Assembly (NCBI GenBank): GCA_002395905.1
Contig: DGVK01000158.1
Span: 1-21,666, forward strand
Reading direction: 5' to 3'
Length of the DNA stretch: 21,666 nt
Source: Verrucomicrobia bacterium UBA4286
GTDB lineage: Bacteria > Verrucomicrobiota > Kiritimatiellia > RFP12 > UBA1067
Program-made: the position numbers and the translations under genes
The notes under the pieces: model-generated
Told to the model about the DNA's origin: nothing
Database searches by the model: none
Seen by the model: only the letters and a program-made list of their open reading frames with translations
Shown: piece by piece, positions 17,047 through 21,666 of the stretch
How positions within the stretch are numbered: the first letter of the stretch is position 1
How the letters are laid out: every line of letters starts with the position of its first letter

Positions 17047-17784
17047 CTAGCAGCAGCGTGTCGAGCGGGCGAGAGCCACCACCCAGACGCGCGACGCGCC
17101 CGCATCTTTCAGCACGCGGGCGGCCTCAGAGAACGTCGAACCTGTCGTCAATACGTCATCTACCACGAGCGCCGTCCTGCCGCGCACGCTCTCGGGCCGG
17201 ACGACCGCGAACGTGTTCTTCACATTCTCGCGCCTGGCCGCCTCGGGAAGCGACGACTGCCGCGTCGCGCCTCCGCGACGCACAAGCACATGCGGGTCGA
17301 AGCGACGCGCTATCATCCCCGACAGACACCGCGCAAGCGGTTCGCACTGGCTGTACCCGCGGTCCCACCTGTGCAGCGGACTAGACGGCATCGGCACAAC
17401 GAGATCCACCGCCGACACGTTGAAACGCGCGTGCATCGCCGCATCAAGCCAGTCGGCGAAATCATCCCTCAACCACAAATGGGCGTTGAACTTGAAGTCG
17501 AGCAGCATTCTTCGCGCGTCGCCGTCAAACCACAGGGCCGTAGCCGCGCGGTCGAAGAACGGACGGTTCCGCCGGCATTCTTCGCAGAGATACTCGCCGC
17601 CGAACCCCTCGACCGGCCGCGCGCAGACAGAGCAGCACCCCGTCTGCGCGACGAACGGCAGGCGCATGAGGCAGTCTGAACAGATGTGGCGCCCGCTCCT
17701 GTCGGAGGGGCGCAGGCACAGTTCACACCTTCTCGGCCAGATCAGGTCAGAAAAGCTTTCTCGGATATTCACCGGCGTCGACAA
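17047..17784 (-). CDS. ComF-family phosphoribosyltransferase-like protein with zinc-finger N-terminus
   Basis: The product is 245 residues if the TTG at 17782-17784 is used, or 241 from the GTG at 17770-17772. AGGA lies four bases before the TTG. Four C-x-x-C-type pairs at the N-terminus (C-E-L-C, C-S-D-C, C-S-V-C, C-E-E-C) form a double zinc ribbon. The rest is a type I phosphoribosyltransferase fold with the P-S-S-P-L-H-R-W-D-R-G-Y segment and the PRPP-binding V-V-D-D-V-L-T-T-G-S-T loop near the C-terminus. Known relatives (ComFC of Bacillus and Haemophilus/Helicobacter) act in DNA uptake during natural transformation, on the cytoplasmic side; no other competence genes are seen here. It overlaps the nucleotidyltransferase gene by 38 bp (26 bp with the GTG), so the two are cotranscribed. 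Confidence 0.88.
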   Translation of the reverse strand: MSTPVNIRESFSDLIWPRRCELCLRPSDRSGRHICSDCLMRLPFVAQTGCCSVCARPVEGFGGEYLCEECRRNRPFFDRAATALWFDGDARRMLLDFKFNAHLWLRDDFADWLDAAMHARFNVSAVDLVVPMPSSPLHRWDRGYSQCEPLARCLSGMIARRFDPHVLVRRGGATRQSSLPEAARRENVKNTFAVVRPESVRGRTALVVDDVLTTGSTFSEAARVLKDAGASRVWVVALARSTRCC

Positions 17785-18643
17785 GCTTTCCTATCTCGGC
17801 CATGACGAACGGCTTGTCCTCGCGGTACGTGACGCCGAACCAGCTGGACTCCGTCGGCAGGACGCGGCATGTCGCCTTTCCTTCGTGGATAAGCTCGTCG
17901 ACAACGAAAGGAATGTACCATTCGCTCTTCTCCTTCGCGCCGTTCTCGGCGAGCCACTTCGGAAAGCGCTGCTCAAGCTCGGCGAAAAGCTCGGGCGTGA
18001 AGCCCCAGAGGTTCATGGAGACGCGCGAATCGAGCGGGACTTTCACGGGCGAATCGGGGTTTTCGCGGTTCTCGGCCGCATCGCCCGCCTTGACGAGCTT
18101 GGTCATTTCGGTCACGGCTTTGAGCGAACCGTCGTCGCCGACGGTGCATATCCCGCGCGCGACCGACCCGTTCTCGGAAAGCGTGAGCTCAAGCTTGTAG
18201 CCGACCATCGCGAAATCCATCGGCTTCGCCGAGGCGAGGAACGCGCCGAGCTTGGCGAAAGCGTCGCGCCCGTAGAAATCGTCGGCGTTGATGACGGCGA
18301 AAGGCTCCTTGACGACATAGCGCGCGGCGCGCGTCGCGTGGGCGGTGCCCCACGGCTTGGTGCGGCCTTCCGGCACTTTGTAGGGCGCAGGCAGGTCGGT
18401 AATGTCCTGATAGCAGTATTCGACGGGGACCAGCCCCTCGTACTTCGCGCCGACCTTCTCCTTGAACTCGGCCTCGAAATCCTTGCGGATGATGAACACG
18501 ACCTTGCCGAAACCGCCGCGCACCGCGTCGAAGACGGAATAGTCGAGAATCGCCTCACCCGAAGGTCCGACAGGGTCGACCTGCTTAAGTCCGCCATAAC
18601 GGGAACCCATGCCTGCTGCGAGAACTACTAGTGTTGGCTTCAT
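17747..18643 (-). CDS. sugar-1-phosphate nucleotidyltransferase-like protein
   Basis: The product is 298 residues. The N-terminus V-L-A-A-G-M-G-S-R-Y-G-G-L-K-Q (7-21) is the nucleotide-binding G-x-G-(S/T)-R...K-Q motif of the NTP_transferase family. P-W-G-T-A-H-A-T (98-105) corresponds to the second nucleotide contact region, and N-A-D-D-F-Y-G (119-125) to the metal-binding Asp motif. Family enzymes join a sugar phosphate or related compound to a nucleotide; the sugar and base are not readable here. The frame is open 27 codons further upstream, but the ATG at 18641-18643 follows AAAGGAG by eight bases and the extension overlaps the promoter and the permease end. It overlaps comF downstream. 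A role in supplying activated sugars to the surface polysaccharides elsewhere in the window is only a guess. Confidence 0.85.
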   Translation of the reverse strand: MKPTLVVLAAGMGSRYGGLKQVDPVGPSGEAILDYSVFDAVRGGFGKVVFIIRKDFEAEFKEKVGAKYEGLVPVEYCYQDITDLPAPYKVPEGRTKPWGTAHATRAARYVVKEPFAVINADDFYGRDAFAKLGAFLASAKPMDFAMVGYKLELTLSENGSVARGICTVGDDGSLKAVTEMTKLVKAGDAAENRENPDSPVKVPLDSRVSMNLWGFTPELFAELEQRFPKWLAENGAKEKSEWYIPFVVDELIHEGKATCRVLPTESSWFGVTYREDKPFVMAEIGKLVDAGEYPRKLF

Positions 18644-18694
18644 TTTTCTGGCTCCTTTTCTTTCTTTCCCGTCTGACGACGGTTGATGAGTTGT

Positions 18695-18724
18695 ATTATA
18701 CCATATTCTACGCAAACCTGACAC
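18695..18724 (-). promoter_or_regulatory. promoter of the nucleotidyltransferase-comF pair
   Basis: On the minus strand GTGTCA (18719-18724, 4 of 6) and TATAAT (18695-18700) are separated by 18 bp, and TGG directly before the hexamer makes an extended -10 (TGGTATAAT). The -35 box lies within the last codons of the permease gene. The start site would be near 18688, leaving a leader of about 45 nt that includes the AAAGGAG SD. Confidence 0.65.
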
Positions 18725-19640
18725 GCGGGTCGAGCGCGGCGTAGAGAAGATCTGTCGCGAGATTGACGAACTGGTAGAGCAGCGCGCCGAGGACGACCAC
18801 CGCCCTGACCACCGCCATGTCGGCGGAGTGGATCGCGTTTATGGAGACGCTCCCGAGACCGGGTATGCCGAAAAAACTCTCCAGCAGCAGCGAGCCCGTG
18901 AAAAGCCACGGGATTGAAAGCGACACATATGTGACGATCGGTATCAGCGCGTTCGGCAGAATGTGCTTCATCATGACCGACGCCTTCGAAAGCCCCTTCG
19001 CGCGGGCCGTGAGTACATACGGCCTGTACGACTCGTCGAGAATCGCAGTTCTGAAGAACCTCACGTCCGTCCCGAGCGACGAGACGATCCCGATGAGGAC
19101 GGGCAGCACGAGAAACGCGGCGCTCTCGTAACCCCATACAGGGAAAAGCCCCGCCTTGTACGAAAGAAGGAACTGCCCGAGAAGGACCCACACCACATAG
19201 TTGACGCTCATCAGCACGGTTGAGGAGACGAGTATCGCCTTGTCGACCGCGCCGCCGCGGAACGCCGCCGACAGCATCGCGAGCATGAGCGCGACGGCCG
19301 TCCCGCCGAAAAGAATCGGCACTGTAAGCGAGAGCGACGGCCCCACGCCCCGCAGGAGGACGTCTTTCACCGGTTCGTTCATCTCTATGGAATAGCCGAG
19401 ATCCCCCTTTGCGAAGCCGGCGACGAAAGAGACGAACTGGCTGTCGAGCGACCACACGAGCGGCTTGTCATACCCCCACTTGCGGTTGAACGCGGCGATT
19501 GATTCGGCGGTCGCGTTCTTCCCGAGCACGACCTCCGCCGGCGAACCGCCTATGACGTTGAAGAGCAAGAAGGCGAGCAGGACGATGCCGAGCGTTGTCG
19601 GCACGACCTCCGCAATCCTTCCAAGCGCATACTTCAGCAT
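18708..19640 (-). CDS. ABC transporter permease, OppB/DppB (peptide/nickel) family
   Basis: The product is 310 residues with six predicted helices. The N-terminus (L-K-Y-A-L-G-R-I-A-E-V-V-P-T-T-L-G-I) and the segment A-F-N-R-K-W-G-Y-D-K-P-L are typical of OppB/DppB. The coupling (EAA) loop reads D-E-S-Y-R-P-Y-V-L-T-A-R-A-K-G-L-S-K-A, near the form E-x-Y-V-R-T-A-R-A-K-G-L of the family, and G-I-P-G-L-G (near residue 270) is also conserved. Known role: one of two inner-membrane subunits importing oligopeptides, dipeptides, nickel or similar ligands. The ATG lies 7 bp inside the end of the unknown 651-residue gene, so the two are coupled. No OppC-type second permease, ATPase or binding protein is in the window; the following gene is an unrelated nucleotidyltransferase with its own promoter. 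Confidence 0.9.
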   Translation of the reverse strand: MLKYALGRIAEVVPTTLGIVLLAFLLFNVIGGSPAEVVLGKNATAESIAAFNRKWGYDKPLVWSLDSQFVSFVAGFAKGDLGYSIEMNEPVKDVLLRGVGPSLSLTVPILFGGTAVALMLAMLSAAFRGGAVDKAILVSSTVLMSVNYVVWVLLGQFLLSYKAGLFPVWGYESAAFLVLPVLIGIVSSLGTDVRFFRTAILDESYRPYVLTARAKGLSKASVMMKHILPNALIPIVTYVSLSIPWLFTGSLLLESFFGIPGLGSVSINAIHSADMAVVRAVVVLGALLYQFVNLATDLLYAALDPRVRFA

Positions 19641-21589
19641 CCTGCCGCTTCCATGAGCCGCGCCTTGAGCGCCGACGGGTCGGTGCGGTCGAGGCGGGCG
19701 AGCGCACGCGCCCAGCGGTATGCGCCGGACCCGTTGGTGTCGAACGGACGGTCGGCGAACAGACCGTCGAACGCCCTTCTTCGCGCACGGTAGGAGGCCT
19801 GGACCTCCGCCACCTTCGCGGCGAGCGACTCGGCGTATTCCGTCGCGAACGCCGCGTAGTCGGTGACGAAAGCCTTGCGCGACTTCATCGGCTCGGCGTA
19901 GTCGGCGACGCAGTCGACAAGCTCGCGCTCGTACTCGACGAAGCTCCCCGCGTGGTCGGTCACGCGTATGGACGACGGCAGACCGTCTTCGCCGCAGAGC
20001 ATGATTTCGTAACTGTGGTCGAACAGAATCTCGTTCGTCACGGTCGAACGGCGGCCGACGATCAGGTCGACCGCGGCGGCCGCGCCCAGGAGCCTGGCGA
20101 ACTTGAGCGCGAAGGCCGGGTTGCGGTAGCGCGCCGGCGGTATTTTGTCGGTCGCGGTGCCGCGCACATACGGCCTCACGAAGCAGGCGGTCCTCACCGA
20201 TATACCGTTATACTGGTTGTGGCCGTGATACTTCTCTGTCAAGTGGCCGAAGCCGATGCGTCGCGGCAGGTCCATGCCGAGCTGGCAGCACATGAGGCGG
20301 CGGTCGAGGATGTAGTCGGAGTATTCATCGGCCTCAAGCATCGCGCGCATGAGGTCCTTGCCTTCGTCGAGATGCTCCGCGACGCCCCACTTCTGAAAGC
20401 GAATGATCATCATCTTCGCCTTGTGCGCGCCTGTGTCTCGATACTGGACGATATAGATGCTGCCGCGGTGCCCGCTTGGGTTGGGCTTGCGCGAGAGCGA
20501 GCGCGCTATGCGGCCGATGTTGATGAAGTCCACGGCGCCGAACACGCGCGTGAGACTGAACATGAGCGCCTTCGCGCGGCTGTCGCAGAGGGCCAGCAGC
20601 TCAGGGTCCTGCGTGCGCGCGGCCTCTTCATACGTCTCGTCGAAGATGAGTTCGCCGTTGTCTATCCGCGCGCCGGGGAGCCACTCGATCTGCCGGTAGA
20701 ACTCCGCGGCGATTCCGCTTACAAGCTCGCGCTCGTCCGCGGCGGTGTCGTTGGTCTGGCGCGTGATCGTCTGGCACATCGCATTGCGCCAGTCGTAGTT
20801 GGCCGTAGACTCGTCGCGCAGCTCGGGCGGGATGCTCGCGCGCCACTCGGTGGCGATCTTGTCGACCGCACGGCGCAGCTCGGCGTCGCTCAGCTCCGCG
20901 AGCGGCAGAGCCTTGAGCGCCTTCTTGGTCTCTATCGGCGTCGTCGACGGGAAGAGGTCGATCTCGGGATGGCCCAGCCTGTTGCGCTGGTTGAGGCCGT
21001 TCACGATCTCCTTGATCTGCCTGCGGTAGTCGACGTCCGACAGCTTCACCGCCTCGGAATATCCGCCTGCCGTGAGGAAGCGCGTTCCGGTCGCGCGGTT
21101 GTAATAGTAGACGGGAAGGCAGTCGATCGACACGCGAGAGCGCTCGATAAGCGCCGTCATGTCGTCTTCGGATATCGGATGGCGCGCCATGCGCCAGTTC
21201 TCGCCGCGCTCGCAGAGAGCCGAGCGCACCTTTATGGAATGTGTGTTGAGGAAGCGTATCTGGCGCTTGGACGCGAACTCCCTCAAAGCCTCGTCCGCGC
21301 GGAGCGCGAGGTCCATGCGGTCCGGGTCGGGGCGGATGAGGATCGCGTCTTCCGTGAAGATGAGGTCCACCGACTGCGCGATCTCCTCCTCTTCCTCCTC
21401 GGGGGTGAGCGGGGGCCTGCCTTCCGCCGCGAGCCGGGAGTTTACATAGTCAAGCCACACCATGCGCTGCATGGCGTGCACGCCCTTCTGCGTCACGAGA
21501 CCGGGCGTTCTGAAGAACATTGTACCAATGCGGCTCAGCGGGTTGCCGGCCGAATCCTTGGCAAAAATACTGTCACCTATTATATGCAT
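19634..21589 (-). CDS. protein of unknown family, 651 residues
   Basis: I do not recognise the family. The frame is long, GC-rich and overlaps a good gene, so it is almost certainly coding. There is no signal peptide and no transmembrane segment; it should be cytoplasmic. Visible features: a run of six Glu (64-69), a charged helical central part (about 185-300), a basic stretch I-A-R-S-L-S-R-K-P-N (361-370), and a C-terminal half with G-S-I-Y-I-V-Q-Y-R-D (376-385), V-D-L-I-V-G-R-R-S-T-V-T-N-E (507-520) and T-D-H-A-G-S-F (544-550). These last three vaguely recall the beta-strand, catalytic-loop and D-F-G-like order of atypical kinases (HipA, FAM20, PI3/4K), but the usual catalytic Asp is not evident. 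ATG at 21587-21589 has no SD; the ATG of M24 or M40 are alternatives. It overlaps the permease downstream. Confidence 0.8.
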   Translation of the reverse strand: MHIIGDSIFAKDSAGNPLSRIGTMFFRTPGLVTQKGVHAMQRMVWLDYVNSRLAAEGRPPLTPEEEEEEIAQSVDLIFTEDAILIRPDPDRMDLALRADEALREFASKRQIRFLNTHSIKVRSALCERGENWRMARHPISEDDMTALIERSRVSIDCLPVYYYNRATGTRFLTAGGYSEAVKLSDVDYRRQIKEIVNGLNQRNRLGHPEIDLFPSTTPIETKKALKALPLAELSDAELRRAVDKIATEWRASIPPELRDESTANYDWRNAMCQTITRQTNDTAADERELVSGIAAEFYRQIEWLPGARIDNGELIFDETYEEAARTQDPELLALCDSRAKALMFSLTRVFGAVDFINIGRIARSLSRKPNPSGHRGSIYIVQYRDTGAHKAKMMIIRFQKWGVAEHLDEGKDLMRAMLEADEYSDYILDRRLMCCQLGMDLPRRIGFGHLTEKYHGHNQYNGISVRTACFVRPYVRGTATDKIPPARYRNPAFALKFARLLGAAAAVDLIVGRRSTVTNEILFDHSYEIMLCGEDGLPSSIRVTDHAGSFVEYERELVDCVADYAEPMKSRKAFVTDYAAFATEYAESLAAKVAEVQASYRARRRAFDGLFADRPFDTNGSGAYRWARALARLDRTDPSALKARLMEAAGC

Positions 21590-21596
21590 GGGCGGA

Positions 21597-21605
21597 ATTA
21601 TACCA
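21597..21605 (-). promoter_or_regulatory. extended -10 promoter giving a probably leaderless mRNA
   Basis: The minus strand reads TGGTATAAT (21605 to 21597), a perfect extended -10 element, and only seven bases (21590-21596) separate it from the ATG at 21589. A transcript starting at the usual distance would begin at or next to the start codon. No SD is present. A clear -35 box is not seen, as is normal for extended -10 promoters. Confidence 0.55.
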
Positions 21606-21666
21606 AAAACGCCGCCCGTCTGCCGAACGCCCGCGCCGCCGCACCCTTATCCCGGATTTTCGCTGC

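Overview
This window looks like chromosomal DNA from a high-GC, Gram-negative-type bacterium. A fused SecDF, a Prc-like lipoprotein protease, DapF, a DXS (MEP isoprenoid pathway), a Stealth/Wzx surface-polysaccharide cluster and a possible sigma-54 promoter together fit an uncultured member of the PVC group, perhaps Kiritimatiellota. That taxonomic guess is inference only. There is no rRNA, tRNA, transposase, CRISPR array or phage gene in the window. Apart from the 5' GT2 fragment and the two small heat-shock genes, every gene lies on the minus strand.

Layout. (1) 1-4380 is a surface-polysaccharide region: the 3' part of a GT2 glycosyltransferase on the plus strand faces a three-gene minus-strand operon (GT8-like transferase, Wzx-type flippase, Stealth sugar-phosphate transferase) with a strong sigma-70-like promoter at 4351-4380. 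(2) 4322-4930 is a 609-bp divergent intergenic region. It carries seven copies of a 9-bp palindrome (GGTCWGACC, A/T flanked) whose centres are exactly 22 bp apart, and a -24/-12 (sigma-54-like) promoter at 4876-4893. (3) 4931-5804 is a pair of Hsp20 genes ending in a hairpin terminator that lies inside the 3' end of the opposing gene. (4) 5738-14322 is a tightly packed minus-strand operon, in transcription order prfB, a GT-C membrane glycosyltransferase, a compact dxs, a NERD-domain membrane protein, a Prc/Ctp-type lipoprotein protease, dapF and a YfcE-like phosphoesterase. Most junctions overlap. (5) 14353-17025 is secDF with its own promoter and terminator. (6) 17047-18724 is a sugar-nucleotidyltransferase-like gene overlapping comF, behind a TATAAT promoter. 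(7) 18708-21605 is a 651-residue protein of unknown family, overlapping a single OppB/DppB-type ABC permease. The start codon of the 651-residue gene sits 7 nt from an extended -10 box, which suggests a leaderless mRNA.

The least explained items are the phased palindrome array upstream of the heat-shock pair, the 651-residue protein with faint kinase-like C-terminal motifs, and the shortened DXS that lacks a normally conserved linker and signature. Several gene starts were moved inward from the longest open frame, using Shine-Dalgarno sites and stop/start overlaps.
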